Shown here piece after piece: positions 25,775 to 34,878 of a stretch of DNA of 64,000 bases (the first letter of the stretch is position 1; every line of letters begins with the position of its first letter). The notes below the pieces were generated by a model. It saw only the letters and a program-made list of their open reading frames with translations, had not been told where the DNA came from and made no database searches. The position numbers and the translations under genes are program-made. Origin of the DNA: Alloscardovia venturai (GTDB lineage: Bacteria; Actinomycetota; Actinomycetes; Actinomycetales; Bifidobacteriaceae); NCBI RefSeq assembly GCF_042676605.1, contig NZ_JBHTHQ010000021.1, forward strand, positions 1-64,000, written 5' to 3'.

Positions 25775-27452
25775 TAAAGATTTCCGACTTGTCACGGTGG
25801 CTTCGGCATGCTGGATTGTTGCAGGAACGTTGACTGCTTCACAGTCCAGCGGAACAAGTCTGGCTGCATATCTAGGGATTTCTGCGATATGTGGGGTAAT
25901 TATGTTCGTGAGTGCAGCCGGCAGCGCAGTATGTACATACATGCAGTATTCATGCTTAACGCGCTTAAAGCGAATACTGTGTAACGCGTTCTTATGTGCC
26001 TTTGTAGGAGTAATTATCGTTCTGAGCTCCTTCCTTCATGCGCGTGTGATGCTATCGGATATCTCACACGAAGCATTAAAACCAGCATATAGTGAGAAAA
26101 TTACAGTATCTGCTTATGCAGTAAGTCCTATGACGTCGAGTAGTCGGCGAGGTTTTACATGTAGTGTGCATCTTCGAATAGATGTGGCTCAGATAAAAGG
26201 AATTTCCCAAGTCTCTTCTGCATCAGCTCTACTTTTTATTTCCGATAGCAATATGTGCACAGTGGAGGATGGAGCGCGCTATGTTATAAGCGGAAAAGCA
26301 CAGCAGCCCCGCTGGGGACGAGAAAATTTATGGATAGAAGTAGACAATAAATGTGTACAATGCGTGACAAAGACAAGGTCGCCGCCGTTATGGAAGAGAG
26401 GAGTGTCATACATTCATCAAGCATTTTTGCGTCAAACTCATAAACTAGATACAAGCGCGCAAATTCTTGTACCTGGGGTAACTATGGGCGTTATGGGTAA
26501 TGATGCTGTAATCGATGCTACCTCTCTTACCCCTAATGATGAAGCGGCAAGTGATGCTCAACACGTCGCGCGAAGGATAAAAGCAAATTTTAAAACCGCT
26601 GGAATCATGCATGTTCTCGCTGTATCAGGAGGTCATTTCGCTCTTGCTTCAGGATTTGTAACGTGGCTAAGCAGAAGGTTTCTGTGGAAACGCAGAGTTC
26701 GTGCTCTTACAATCATTGTAAGCATCGTATGCGTGAGTGTTCTCATGTATCCGTCGGAGTCACTACTTCGTGCACAAGTTATGGGGACGCTTATGGCAGG
26801 CTTCACTCTGCTTGGACGGAGAGCTCATTCGCAGAGTGCTTTGTGCTGGACAGCCATAATGACACTTATTATGGATCCGACTGTGTCTATGAGCATAGGT
26901 TTTATGCTGTCGTGTGCAGCAGTTCTAGGAATAGTAGCCCTCTCAGAGCGATGTAAAGCAATACTTGACCATTGGTTTACAAAATCGTGGAGTAATGCAA
27001 TCAGCGTTACGCTTTGTGCACAGATATGCACCCTTCCTATTACCGTAGTGCTCGCGCCTGATGTCCCTGTATATGCTGTACTTGCCAATATGCTCATAAG
27101 CATTCCTATGGATATAGCAACTCTATGCGGCATTATGAGCCTTGTGACAAGCTGGATAAGTCCACACATAGGGTTTGGCTGTGCGTGGTGCGCTGGTGTG
27201 GCGACGACCATCATGGCGCGCATCTGCGAATGGGTTGCAACCTTGCCATGCGCTGTGGTTCATTGCACGCCGATTCAAATGTGTGCATTTTACGGCCTGG
27301 GCATAATTTTAGGAGGTCTTTTGGCAATGCTTATAAGAGGTATAAAAAGACACATCCTCTTTGAAAGTATGTATCACAGAACGATAAAGGAGCAGATGCG
27401 TATATGGCGTAAAGACATCATTGCTTACTTGACAAGTGATTCACACAGATAA
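25758..27452 (+). CDS. comEC: ComEC/Rec2 competence membrane channel
   Basis: Polytopic protein proposed to carry single-stranded DNA across the membrane, 564 residues. It has several N-terminal membrane helices, a soluble domain (about 110-240) and the competence core with the HVLAVSGGHFALASG motif near 285-299, followed by about seven further helices. The C-terminal metallo-beta-lactamase domain of long ComEC proteins is absent: the protein ends soon after the helical core. Overlap with comEA and closeness to holA match the order in many bacteria. Confidence 0.9.
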   Translation: MSAFSDKDFRLVTVASACWIVAGTLTASQSSGTSLAAYLGISAICGVIMFVSAAGSAVCTYMQYSCLTRLKRILCNAFLCAFVGVIIVLSSFLHARVMLSDISHEALKPAYSEKITVSAYAVSPMTSSSRRGFTCSVHLRIDVAQIKGISQVSSASALLFISDSNMCTVEDGARYVISGKAQQPRWGRENLWIEVDNKCVQCVTKTRSPPLWKRGVSYIHQAFLRQTHKLDTSAQILVPGVTMGVMGNDAVIDATSLTPNDEAASDAQHVARRIKANFKTAGIMHVLAVSGGHFALASGFVTWLSRRFLWKRRVRALTIIVSIVCVSVLMYPSESLLRAQVMGTLMAGFTLLGRRAHSQSALCWTAIMTLIMDPTVSMSIGFMLSCAAVLGIVALSERCKAILDHWFTKSWSNAISVTLCAQICTLPITVVLAPDVPVYAVLANMLISIPMDIATLCGIMSLVTSWISPHIGFGCAWCAGVATTIMARICEWVATLPCAVVHCTPIQMCAFYGLGIILGGLLAMLIRGIKRHILFESMYHRTIKEQMRIWRKDIIAYLTSDSHR

Positions 27453-27559
27453 GTTAGGAGTTGCAGGTATAGAGGAAGTTAGCATACAGATGCGTAAAAG
27501 TTACGGGAAAGGCAAGTGACTACGTGGAGATTGTCCACGCTGACAAGGAAATTAGAGAC

Positions 27560-28546
27560 ATGACGTTGAGCGCAGTTTATGTAGTAAATGGGGGGGATGA
27601 GTACCTTAATTCCCAAAGACTACACGCACTTATACATGATGTGAGTATCCAGATTCCTCATATGGAACGTATTGATGCAGATGCGGCGATGATGGATGAA
27701 TATGCTTTTGTGGAAGCTATCAGCCCATCACTACTCTCCGACGGAGCGTTACTGTGTATAGATAACCTTGAGAATGCTTCTGAAAAGCTTACTGCTGAGA
27801 TTGAAAAATTTGCTCAGAAACATCGTGTTTATGCAGTGGGCGATTCTGTAGTTATTTGTCGCAAGAATCCGGGGCAGAAAGGTTCCGGCATTGTTAATCG
27901 TCTCAAGAAGGCAAAAGCACAGATTATCGACGTTCCTCAGCTCAAAAATAGTCGTGATTATAAGTCGTTTATCACGGGTGAACTCGAAAAGCGCGGACGT
28001 TTTATGAGATCAGATGCTATGGAACTCATTGCAGGAGTGCTCACGGGGCGCACAGGTGAGATTGCATCCTTATGTGAGCAGCTATGCAACGACTTCGATG
28101 AGAACCCATTGACAGTAGATATTGTCTCGCAGTACCTTATCGCAAATCCTCAGGTAACGGGCTTTAATGTAGCAGATAAAGCTATGGCTGGTAATGTGGC
28201 GGGAGCCATCATTGACATGCGCAACGCTGTGCTTCAAGGTACGCAGCCCATTGCTATCATCGGAGCATTAGCAGCGAATATACGTAATATTGCAAAAGTA
28301 GCAGCTGTAGAAAGCGGTCAAGTGAGCCGAGAAGAAGTCAAAATGACGAATTCGTGGCTGTACAGTAGAGCACGCGGAAATTTACGCGGTTGGACGTCGC
28401 AAGGTCTTGCTGCATGCATTCAGATGCTTGCATGGGCGGACGAACAGTGTAAGACGTCAGGTGCTGACCCGTTGTATGCACTTGAGAAGGTACTAGAGGC
28501 TATCGCTTCGCATGGTCGCGTTACGGTATCGGAGATGAATTCATGA
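27560..28546 (+). CDS. holA: DNA polymerase III subunit delta
   Basis: Clamp-loader subunit that opens the beta clamp, 328 residues. Recognised by the N-terminal VYVVNGGDEYLN pattern, a degenerate AAA+ core, and the PQVTGFNVADKAMAG segment near 205-219, plus its standard place after comEC. Start ATG 27560 places the conserved strand right at the N-terminus; a GTG at 27524 would add 12 residues. Codons 11-13 contain a run of seven G (27590-27596). The stop overlaps tsaE by 4 bases. Confidence 0.9.
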   Translation: MTLSAVYVVNGGDEYLNSQRLHALIHDVSIQIPHMERIDADAAMMDEYAFVEAISPSLLSDGALLCIDNLENASEKLTAEIEKFAQKHRVYAVGDSVVICRKNPGQKGSGIVNRLKKAKAQIIDVPQLKNSRDYKSFITGELEKRGRFMRSDAMELIAGVLTGRTGEIASLCEQLCNDFDENPLTVDIVSQYLIANPQVTGFNVADKAMAGNVAGAIIDMRNAVLQGTQPIAIIGALAANIRNIAKVAAVESGQVSREEVKMTNSWLYSRARGNLRGWTSQGLAACIQMLAWADEQCKTSGADPLYALEKVLEAIASHGRVTVSEMNS

Positions 28547-29142
28547 ATTTTTGTGTGAGTATTAATGTACCTACTGCACAACAGATGCATGAGCTGGGAA
28601 GGCGTGTAGCACAGCTTTTGCAAGGTGGAGATGTAGTTACGCTTTCGGGGCCATTAGGCGCAGGAAAGACAACATTTGCGCAGGGAGTAGGCGAAGGACT
28701 AAAAATCGGAGAGCCGATAGTATCACCAACTTTCACCATCGCACGTGAACTTGACGGATTATTTGCTGACGGTCAGCATGCTCATATGGTTCACGTTGAC
28801 GCCTATCGAGTACCTGGTTCAGACAATGATGACGCTATGGCAGGGCTCACTGATGAACAGAAAACACGGCGCGCCATCAATCGTCTCTTGGATGAGCTTG
28901 AGTCTTTGGGACTTGATGAAATTCTTGAAGACCCCGACGACTCAACGGTGATTCTCATTGAGTGGGGTGCAATGATGGCATCTGTTCTTTCGCCAGACAG
29001 ACTTGATATATCTATCGACCGCAGTATCGAATCAGATACAACAATGAATGCCGATGAACTTACGAGTGACGGTGCGCGTACTGTAATCTTGACAGCGCAT
29101 AGCGACTCGTGGATTGAACGTTTGAATACTTTGGAGAAGTGA
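28543..29142 (+). CDS. tsaE: tRNA t6A threonylcarbamoyl adenosine protein TsaE
   Basis: P-loop ATPase needed for t6A formation at position 37 of ANN-reading tRNAs, partner of TsaB and TsaD. The 199-residue product has Walker A GPLGAGKTTFAQ (about 34-45), the SPTFTI switch and the HVDAYRV segment. It is longer than the common 150-160 because of an insertion and tail after about residue 120. Start ATG overlaps the holA stop as ATGA. Confidence 0.93.
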   Translation: MNFCVSINVPTAQQMHELGRRVAQLLQGGDVVTLSGPLGAGKTTFAQGVGEGLKIGEPIVSPTFTIARELDGLFADGQHAHMVHVDAYRVPGSDNDDAMAGLTDEQKTRRAINRLLDELESLGLDEILEDPDDSTVILIEWGAMMASVLSPDRLDISIDRSIESDTTMNADELTSDGARTVILTAHSDSWIERLNTLEK

Positions 29143-29145
29143 ATT

Positions 29146-30015
29146 ATGACATTTATACCTGCGTCGCATATGGTAACTGCGCTCCACGCTCTGTTTGACG
29201 CCGACATGATAACTTCCTTGTATAGCGAACCGACTCTCGTCATTGACACCTCGTACGGCTCGACGGTAGGAATTGTGGGGTATGAACCGCTATATGAGGC
29301 TGATTCGCGATCGCATGTAGAATTACTAGAACCGCACATTGCGCGGGTAATGGAACAGGCAAATCTGACTCCGCATGAGGTGCAACGTATCATCGTCGGC
29401 ACAGGTCCAGCTCCATTTACAGGACTTCGCGCGGGAATTGTCGCGGCTCGTGCTATGGCGTTTGCTACTCATGCTCAGATACTCGGAATGGATGTGCTGA
29501 GCATTCAGAATGCGTGGAATAGACTTGAGCAGGCGAATATGGCACAATTCGAATCTTCTTCACATGCAAAGCAAAAAATACACTATACATTAGCTGTCAA
29601 CGATGCCCGCCGTAAACAGTTGTACTTCGCATTGTACGATGACATGGGCAATGAGCTTCTTGCAAAAGATATAGATTTCGCAGAGCATATTGCTGAACGT
29701 GTGGTGGCGATACTGGATCATACTTGTATGAGTAGCGATGTGCTCATAGACATTATCGGTCATGGTGCAACGAAATATAAGGATGCATGGACCGAACTTC
29801 CAACTGGTGAGATTAGGGAGGAATCGGTGCTTCACGATGCAAAAGCTGCTGGACTCGCTATCACGGCAGCTTGCGCAGTACGTGCTCAGCATGAGGGTAA
29901 GAGCATATCAGATGAGCCACTATATTTGCGTCGCCCCGACGTTACGATTCCAGCGCCACAGAAACACATTCTCGGACAGACAGCAATTTCAATGCCCGTA
30001 GGCGGACGTCGATAG
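29146..30015 (+). CDS. tsaB: tRNA t6A protein TsaB
   Basis: ASKHA-fold partner of TsaD, lacking catalysis itself, 289 residues. The core starts near residue 30 (LVIDTS) and includes the defining GTGPAPFTGLRAGI motif (about 85-98). The first 30 residues are an extension; GGAG lies upstream of ATG 29146, so I keep it. It follows tsaE by 3 bases and precedes rimI, the standard order. Confidence 0.92.
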   Translation: MTFIPASHMVTALHALFDADMITSLYSEPTLVIDTSYGSTVGIVGYEPLYEADSRSHVELLEPHIARVMEQANLTPHEVQRIIVGTGPAPFTGLRAGIVAARAMAFATHAQILGMDVLSIQNAWNRLEQANMAQFESSSHAKQKIHYTLAVNDARRKQLYFALYDDMGNELLAKDIDFAEHIAERVVAILDHTCMSSDVLIDIIGHGATKYKDAWTELPTGEIREESVLHDAKAAGLAITAACAVRAQHEGKSISDEPLYLRRPDVTIPAPQKHILGQTAISMPVGGRR

Positions 30016-30020
30016 TAACG

Positions 30021-30560
30021 ATGATGCAAGATATGCAATCTTCATATTCCGAGTATTTTCCTGAGAGACTCGATTTACCTGCTGTTGATGATACCGATAT
30101 CGATGCGATTGCTGAGCTTGAACAAGAATTATTTGGGCAAGGTGCATGGAGTAGGGCAGCAGTGGAGCAGGAATTTTTAGCACCAGACAGAACGTATTTT
30201 GTCGTGCGTAATGATGAGCGGCGTATTATTGCGTATGCTGGATTTTGGTTTGACGGTGATGATGCAGAAATTATGACGATTGGCGTAGAGGAATCCTACC
30301 AAGGCAGACATATTGCAGTGCGCCTTATGAAAGCAATGAAAGAGGAAGCACGCACATGCGGCGCGCAAAGAATGCTTCTTGAGGTTGCTGTAAATAATGC
30401 TCCGGCGTTGGCGCTATATGAAAAATATGGTTTTACTACTATCGGCGTGCGAAAGCATTACTATCAGCCTGAGAACGTTGACGCATACACTATGGCTTGC
30501 ACTATCGATAAAGAAAATAGCAGGCTACTCAGGAATCCTGTAGGGTTTAGTATAAAGTAG
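30021..30560 (+). CDS. rimI: Ribosomal-protein-alanine N-acetyltransferase
   Basis: GNAT acetyltransferase that modifies the N-terminus of ribosomal protein S18 and possibly others, 179 residues. The acetyl-CoA motif A is GVEESYQGRHIAVRLM (about 91-106), followed by LLEVAVNNAPALALYEKYGF and a typical RKHYY end strand. It lies in the tsaE-tsaB-rimI-tsaD unit, which supports the assignment over other GNATs. Confidence 0.9.
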   Translation: MMQDMQSSYSEYFPERLDLPAVDDTDIDAIAELEQELFGQGAWSRAAVEQEFLAPDRTYFVVRNDERRIIAYAGFWFDGDDAEIMTIGVEESYQGRHIAVRLMKAMKEEARTCGAQRMLLEVAVNNAPALALYEKYGFTTIGVRKHYYQPENVDAYTMACTIDKENSRLLRNPVGFSIK

Positions 30561-30562
30561 GC

Positions 30563-31612
30563 ATGATGAGTGAACCAGTAATTTTAGGCATCGAATCAAC
30601 GTGCGATGAGACAGCCGCAGCAGTTGTGCGTGGAAAAACTTTGCTATCTAACGTCGTTGCTTCATCTATGGATGAGCACGCGCGCTATGGTGGTGTCATA
30701 CCTGAAATCGCCTCACGAGCACATGCTGAGTCATTCGTGCCTGTGGTTTCACAAGCGCTTGCTGATGCCCATATGGAGTTAAGTGATGTTGATGCTATTG
30801 CAGTGTCAGCAGGACCTGGCTTGGCTGGATGTCTAGCTGTGGGAGTTTCTGGGGCGAAGTCGCTTGCGTATGCTGCAAATAAGCCAATTTACGGCATTAA
30901 CCACGTGATTGGGCATGTCGCTGTCACACAATTACAATTTGGTCAGGTACCTGCTAACACACTTGCGTTGATAGTATCAGGCGGACATACTTCTGTACTT
31001 CGCGTGAATAATATTGCGACAGATGTTTCTGTGGTAGGTACTACGCTTGATGATGCTGCAGGGGAGTGTTTCGATAAAGTAGCTCGTCTGCTCGGTTTTC
31101 CGTATCCAGGCGGGCCTCATATCGATCGTCATGCGCGTCAAGGCAATCCTCATGCATTGCGGGTGCCACAGGGGCTAACTCAGGGCAAAGCAGCTGCTGA
31201 GCATCCTTATGATTTTAGTTTTTCCGGTGTGAAGACTGCTGTAGCGCGGTGGATTGAGTCTGAAACTGCTCAAGGTCATGCTATAAATGTTGACGATGTA
31301 TGTGCGGCGTTGGCAGATTCGGTCGCAACTGTACTTTCAAAGAAAACAATGGCTGCAGCTGCACATCTAGATTCTCAAACAGTCATTGTCGGTGGTGGTT
31401 TTTCCGCAAATTCACAGTTACGTACAGCGCTTATAAAAGCGGGACAAGAGCATGGTGTAGAGGTACGAGTGCCGGAGCTGAGATTATGCACAGACAATGG
31501 AGCGATGGTTGCTATGCTTGGTTCTAATCTCGTTGAAGCAGGAGTGAAGCCATCTCGCCCTGATTTCTCGATTGATTCGTCGATGAGCCTGGGCAGGATT
31601 TGCATGGATTAA
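30563..31612 (+). CDS. tsaD: tRNA t6A threonylcarbamoyltransferase TsaD
   Basis: Transfers the threonylcarbamoyl group to A37 of tRNA. The 349-residue product starts ILGIESTCDETAAAV, has the metal-binding HVIGH pair (about residues 114-118), the SGGHTSV phosphate loop and the late CTDNGAMVA motif. Two ATG codons begin the frame (30563, 30566), 3 bases after rimI. A strong hairpin follows. Confidence 0.96.
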   Translation: MMSEPVILGIESTCDETAAAVVRGKTLLSNVVASSMDEHARYGGVIPEIASRAHAESFVPVVSQALADAHMELSDVDAIAVSAGPGLAGCLAVGVSGAKSLAYAANKPIYGINHVIGHVAVTQLQFGQVPANTLALIVSGGHTSVLRVNNIATDVSVVGTTLDDAAGECFDKVARLLGFPYPGGPHIDRHARQGNPHALRVPQGLTQGKAAAEHPYDFSFSGVKTAVARWIESETAQGHAINVDDVCAALADSVATVLSKKTMAAAAHLDSQTVIVGGGFSANSQLRTALIKAGQEHGVEVRVPELRLCTDNGAMVAMLGSNLVEAGVKPSRPDFSIDSSMSLGRICMD

Positions 31613-31630
31613 AAGTTTATGAGTCTAATT

Positions 31631-31677
31631 GTGTGCTGTTATACGCATTCTGGTATGTGTATAACAGCACACTTTAT
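31631..31677 (+). terminator. Intrinsic terminator after tsaD
   Basis: A stem of 18 bp (31631-31648 with 31655-31672, first 14 bp perfect, one wobble further in) with a 6-base loop, followed by TTTATATAT. Ends the holA/tsa operon. Confidence 0.75.
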
Positions 31678-31758
31678 ATATAGGTTATATAGCGTCTAAA
31701 GCCGTAAGTCCAATGTCGAGGCATTGAATTCCCTATAATGGGGGGAGTCGATATACAC
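31673..31758. other. Short spacer between two terminators, no gene seen
   Basis: This segment belongs to the 490-base gap between tsaD and nhaA. It contains a TATAAT (31734-31739) on the plus strand without a matching -35 and no open frame of interest. The rest of the gap holds a terminator, tRNA-Arg, its promoter and about 170 bases before nhaA in which I see nothing certain. Confidence 0.4.
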
Positions 31759-31786
31759 AAAAGCCTCGGACGAAACCGAGGCTTTT
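31759..31786 (-). terminator. Terminator downstream of tRNA-Arg
   Basis: AAAAGCCTCGG (31759-31769) pairs perfectly with CCGAGGCTTTT (31776-31786) over 11 bp, loop of 6. It follows tRNA-Arg on the minus strand and ends in TTTTGTGT there; it is symmetrical and could act both ways. Confidence 0.75.
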
Positions 31787-31792
31787 AGTCTG

Positions 31793-31866
31793 TGCGCCGA
31801 ACAGGATTCGAACCTGCAACCTTCTGATCCGTAGTCAGATGCTCTAATCCGTTGGGCTATCGGCGC
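31793..31866 (-). tRNA. tRNA-Arg (ACG anticodon)
   Basis: On the minus strand a 74-base cloverleaf: acceptor GCGCCGA with TCGGCGC, D arm GCCC/GAGC, anticodon loop CTACGGA carrying ACG (first base normally edited to inosine, reading CGU, CGC and CGA), T loop TTCGAAT. CCA is not encoded. Confidence 0.95.
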
Positions 31867-31868
31867 AG

Positions 31869-31892
31869 TGCTTGAAGTCTTAACTTCAAGCA
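31869..31892 (-). other. Leader hairpin of tRNA-Arg
   Basis: A perfect 10-bp stem (31869-31878 with 31883-31892) with a CTTA/TAAG loop sits directly upstream of the tRNA, leaving two bases before the mature 5' end. Given the promoter at 31901-31930 it would form near the start of the primary transcript. Confidence 0.5.
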
Positions 31893-31900
31893 ACTCGTAT

Positions 31901-31930
31901 ATAATAACCACTGCTTTAGGATATGTGCAA
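31901..31930 (-). promoter_or_regulatory. Promoter of tRNA-Arg
   Basis: Minus strand TTGCAC (31930-31925) and TATTAT (31906-31901) with an 18-base spacer; transcription would start about 31895, just before the leader hairpin. Confidence 0.5.
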
Positions 31931-32102
31931 ATCGGCGTGTTGCATAGAGATGTAGCATAAAAATAAATTCACTATTTCATCTGTCTTGCTTGATTCCTAC
32001 TGCGATGTGGGTGTAAAACCAAATGTAAGCTCAGGCGTAATGTGAAGCAATACTGTATGATAGAAGGACGAAATCGTTGGAATTTAACTAGAATGGAGTG
32101 CT

Positions 32103-33419
32103 ATGGCCATACAGCATAATAAGCCGAGTAGCGCCTCTCGTCGTCATAAGATTTCTCGGTTGGCAGCACACCTTAAACGCATTGCTGCGTCAGATCGCGT
32201 CTCTGGCTTGATTATGCTTAGTTTTGCACTTGCTGGTTTTATCATTGCAAATATTCCAGGTGTCTCTAGAAGTTTTGAAAGCCTTCGTTCTTTTGTTATT
32301 TCTATCCCTCTTACGGATTTGCATCTGAGCGTAGATGGTTGGGTTCAAGATGCGATTCTTACTATTTTCTTCCTCGTTGTCGGACTGGACCTTAAGCAGG
32401 AGCTCACTACCGGATCTTTATCGAATATACGCGCTGCAGCCGTGCCCATGATTGCGGCTGTCGGTGGCATGCTTGTCCCGCCGGTATTTTTCCTTGCAAC
32501 GACGTGGATAGGGTCGTTAGGGAAAAATGGTGTAGAGACAGTGGCTAACGGACAGATTTTTCCGTGGAACATAGTTTCACAAGGATGGGCGGTGCCAACG
32601 GCGACAGACATTGCATTCTCTCTTGCAGTACTTGCGTTATTTGCTCAGGCTCTGCCAGGAGCATTGCGCGCATTTCTTATGACACTTGCTACCGTAGATG
32701 ATTTGCTTGGTATCATCCTCATCGCTGTGCTTTTCTCTGACCTGCGAAGTGGATGGTGGACTTTGGGGATTATTGCTGGAGCTTTTATCTGGGCGTGGGC
32801 TATCCGTCGCAAAAATGTCCCGTGGGTACTAGTAATTCTATCGGGACTACTGATGTGGTATAGCATGCATGAGCTTGGTGTGCATCCTACGCTTGCTGGT
32901 GTGCTTGCCGGGCTTTTGACGCCGTCTCGTCCTATACACGGTGATCATGATGCACGTGCTGAGCGTTATTTGGAGAAATTACAGCCTTTCTCTGCGCTTG
33001 TAGCCCTTCCAATTTTTGCATTTTTCGCTACGGGTATACATTTTGAAACTCTAAGTTTTAACCTTTTCGTATCTCCTGTTGTGCTAGGTATTGTCATTGC
33101 GCTTGTCGTGGGTAAACCTCTTGGCATCATTACGGCATCATGGATTTCTACACATGTATTCAAATTAAGATTAGCGGCGGGGCTTAAGGTACGCGACCTA
33201 GTTCCTATTGCCACAGCGTGTGGTATTGGATTCACAGTTGCCTTCTTGATGGCTTCTCTCGCGTTCGAGCAGCCTGAGCTCAGTAATGAAGCGCGCTTTG
33301 GTGTGCTTGTCGGATCGCTGATATCTGCGATTATTGGTTCTGTCTTGCTGAGTCGACAGTCAAATAAGTATAGTGCGCTCAAGCTCAAGGCAACCATTCA
33401 TGACACAGCACAGTCGTAA
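32103..33419 (+). CDS. nhaA: Na+/H+ antiporter NhaA
   Basis: Inner-membrane exchanger that expels Na+ for protons in pH and salt homeostasis, 438 residues, about 11-12 membrane helices. The PTATDIAFSLAVLAL segment near residues 166-180 contains the ion-binding aspartate region, and TLATVDDLLGIILIA near 195-210 is the second signature. A 30-residue basic N-terminus precedes the first helix. GGAG lies 5 bases before the ATG. It is the only gene of its strand here with its own leader, followed by the LOG gene 25 bases later. Confidence 0.95.
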   Translation: MAIQHNKPSSASRRHKISRLAAHLKRIAASDRVSGLIMLSFALAGFIIANIPGVSRSFESLRSFVISIPLTDLHLSVDGWVQDAILTIFFLVVGLDLKQELTTGSLSNIRAAAVPMIAAVGGMLVPPVFFLATTWIGSLGKNGVETVANGQIFPWNIVSQGWAVPTATDIAFSLAVLALFAQALPGALRAFLMTLATVDDLLGIILIAVLFSDLRSGWWTLGIIAGAFIWAWAIRRKNVPWVLVILSGLLMWYSMHELGVHPTLAGVLAGLLTPSRPIHGDHDARAERYLEKLQPFSALVALPIFAFFATGIHFETLSFNLFVSPVVLGIVIALVVGKPLGIITASWISTHVFKLRLAAGLKVRDLVPIATACGIGFTVAFLMASLAFEQPELSNEARFGVLVGSLISAIIGSVLLSRQSNKYSALKLKATIHDTAQS

Positions 33420-33444
33420 GATTATGTAGAAGAGGTGGTAGACC

Positions 33445-34134
33445 ATGGCATTTACACGTGAATTTGATACTGATGTTGAGTCTTTTACTCAAGATGAGTT
33501 GTATGAAGTCGAAGATATCAAGAGGCTTGAGCGTATTCATAACGAGTTTAGGGATGGCTTTTCATTGCTTGGTCATCTCGGTCCAGCGATTTGTGTTTTT
33601 GGGTCAGCGCGTATCAAACCGGATTCGGTAGAGTATGAGCAAGGTCGTATGATTGGTTCTCTCCTTGCGCAGAAAGGCTATGCTGTCATTACGGGTGGTG
33701 GTCCTGGAGCAATGGAAGCGGCAAATCGTGGTGCTTATGAGCATGGAGGAATGTCTGTCGGCATCGGAATCGAGTTACCACACGAGCAGGGAATTAATGA
33801 GTACGTCACTCTTAAGATGAACTGTCATTATTTTTTTACACGCAAAACTATGTTTATGCGCTACTGTGATGGCCTGATTGTTCTACCTGGCGGTTTCGGC
33901 ACATTTGATGAGCTCTTTGAAGCAGAGACTTTAGTCCAGACTCATAAAACACACACACGCCCTATTGTGCTAATTGGTACGAAGTATTGGAGCGGGTTAA
34001 TTAAGTGGATTCGTGATACAGTGTGTCCTTCAGGGAAAATATCACGAGAAGATGTAAATCGCTTAATTGTGACAGACGACGTGCATGAAGCGGTCCGTCT
34101 TGCTACACAAAATTTAGAACCCCTTCATAGCTAG
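33445..34134 (+). CDS. LOG-family protein (Rossmann-fold nucleotide hydrolase)
   Basis: TIGR00730/LOG-like protein, 229 residues. It contains the VFGSAR opening, GGGPGAMEAAN (near 84-94) and the catalytic PGGFGTFDE (near 148-156). Some relatives release cytokinin bases from nucleoside monophosphates; in most bacteria the true substrate is a nucleotide 5'-monophosphate. It lies after nhaA and is convergent with a methyltransferase. Confidence 0.9.
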   Translation: MAFTREFDTDVESFTQDELYEVEDIKRLERIHNEFRDGFSLLGHLGPAICVFGSARIKPDSVEYEQGRMIGSLLAQKGYAVITGGGPGAMEAANRGAYEHGGMSVGIGIELPHEQGINEYVTLKMNCHYFFTRKTMFMRYCDGLIVLPGGFGTFDELFEAETLVQTHKTHTRPIVLIGTKYWSGLIKWIRDTVCPSGKISREDVNRLIVTDDVHEAVRLATQNLEPLHS

Positions 34135-34147
34135 CACCGCTAGCATC

Positions 34148-34179
34148 AAAACTAGTACAGAAATTTCTATACTAGTTTT
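34148..34179. terminator. Bidirectional terminator
   Basis: AAAACTAGTA (34148-34157) pairs perfectly with TACTAGTTTT (34170-34179). It carries T-runs on both strands and lies between the LOG gene and the minus-strand methyltransferase, whose stop codon it touches. Confidence 0.7.
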
Positions 34180-34856
34180 TAGTGTGTAACAGCGAGTAAC
34201 AAACCTGTTCCCACACTGATTAATGAAGTGTCATAAGCGTTGCTTTCCATAAGTTCCTTAATAATTGTGCGCATAGTCACAGCTTTTTCACTTCTATCTG
34301 CGGCATTAGGGACCCCACCCTTGCAGTCGGGTGACATCAGCGCCATAACGTCAGTGAGGATAAGTATGCCTCCAGAACGCAGAAGCCGCTGCGCATCAGA
34401 TACGGCTGCCTCATAATTGTGTGGTAGTGATGAGACGAGGATCATATCGTAGTCATGAGCATTAAGACGCGGAAGAAAAACCTGCGCGTCAGCATTCACG
34501 CAACGAAGTTTCGTCGATGATGTCTCATCAATAGCATCAAATATGTCACGAGTACGCTGAGAAACTTGTGCCGACGAGGTGACCACCGTAATTTGGCCTT
34601 CATGATTCATCCCGTCTGCGAGAGCTGGAATTTCCATACCGCTGCCAACCCCGATGATGAGAGTTGTACGGGCGTGCATGAGACGCGCCTGGAGCCTTAT
34701 AAAGTGAGCTTGAGAACTAGAAATTATGCCGCTTTCATGTGCATCATGCTCAGCGGTTTGGCGAATTTTTGTACTGAGAGCATCGTCAAAATCGTAGCTG
34801 GTTTCTTCAATGAATTTCCATGCTGAAGAGATTTGAGAATACATTGTGCTATTCAT
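34179..34856 (-). CDS. Class I SAM-dependent (O-)methyltransferase
   Basis: A 225-residue soluble methyltransferase of the catechol-O-methyltransferase-like group seen in actinobacteria (Rv1220c type). The SAM motif I is LIIGVGSGMEIPALADG, followed by acidic positions before VTSSAQ, and the DMILVSSLP motif. The usual GSGxGxS loop is altered, so activity should not be taken for granted. It is divergent from the short MGMT gene with 22 bases between the starts. Substrate unknown. Confidence 0.75.
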   Translation of the reverse strand: MNSTMYSQISSAWKFIEETSYDFDDALSTKIRQTAEHDAHESGIISSSQAHFIRLQARLMHARTTLIIGVGSGMEIPALADGMNHEGQITVVTSSAQVSQRTRDIFDAIDETSSTKLRCVNADAQVFLPRLNAHDYDMILVSSLPHNYEAAVSDAQRLLRSGGILILTDVMALMSPDCKGGVPNAADRSEKAVTMRTIIKELMESNAYDTSLISVGTGLLLAVTH

Positions 34857-34878
34857 ACGCTCATTGTATCTTTAAGGC

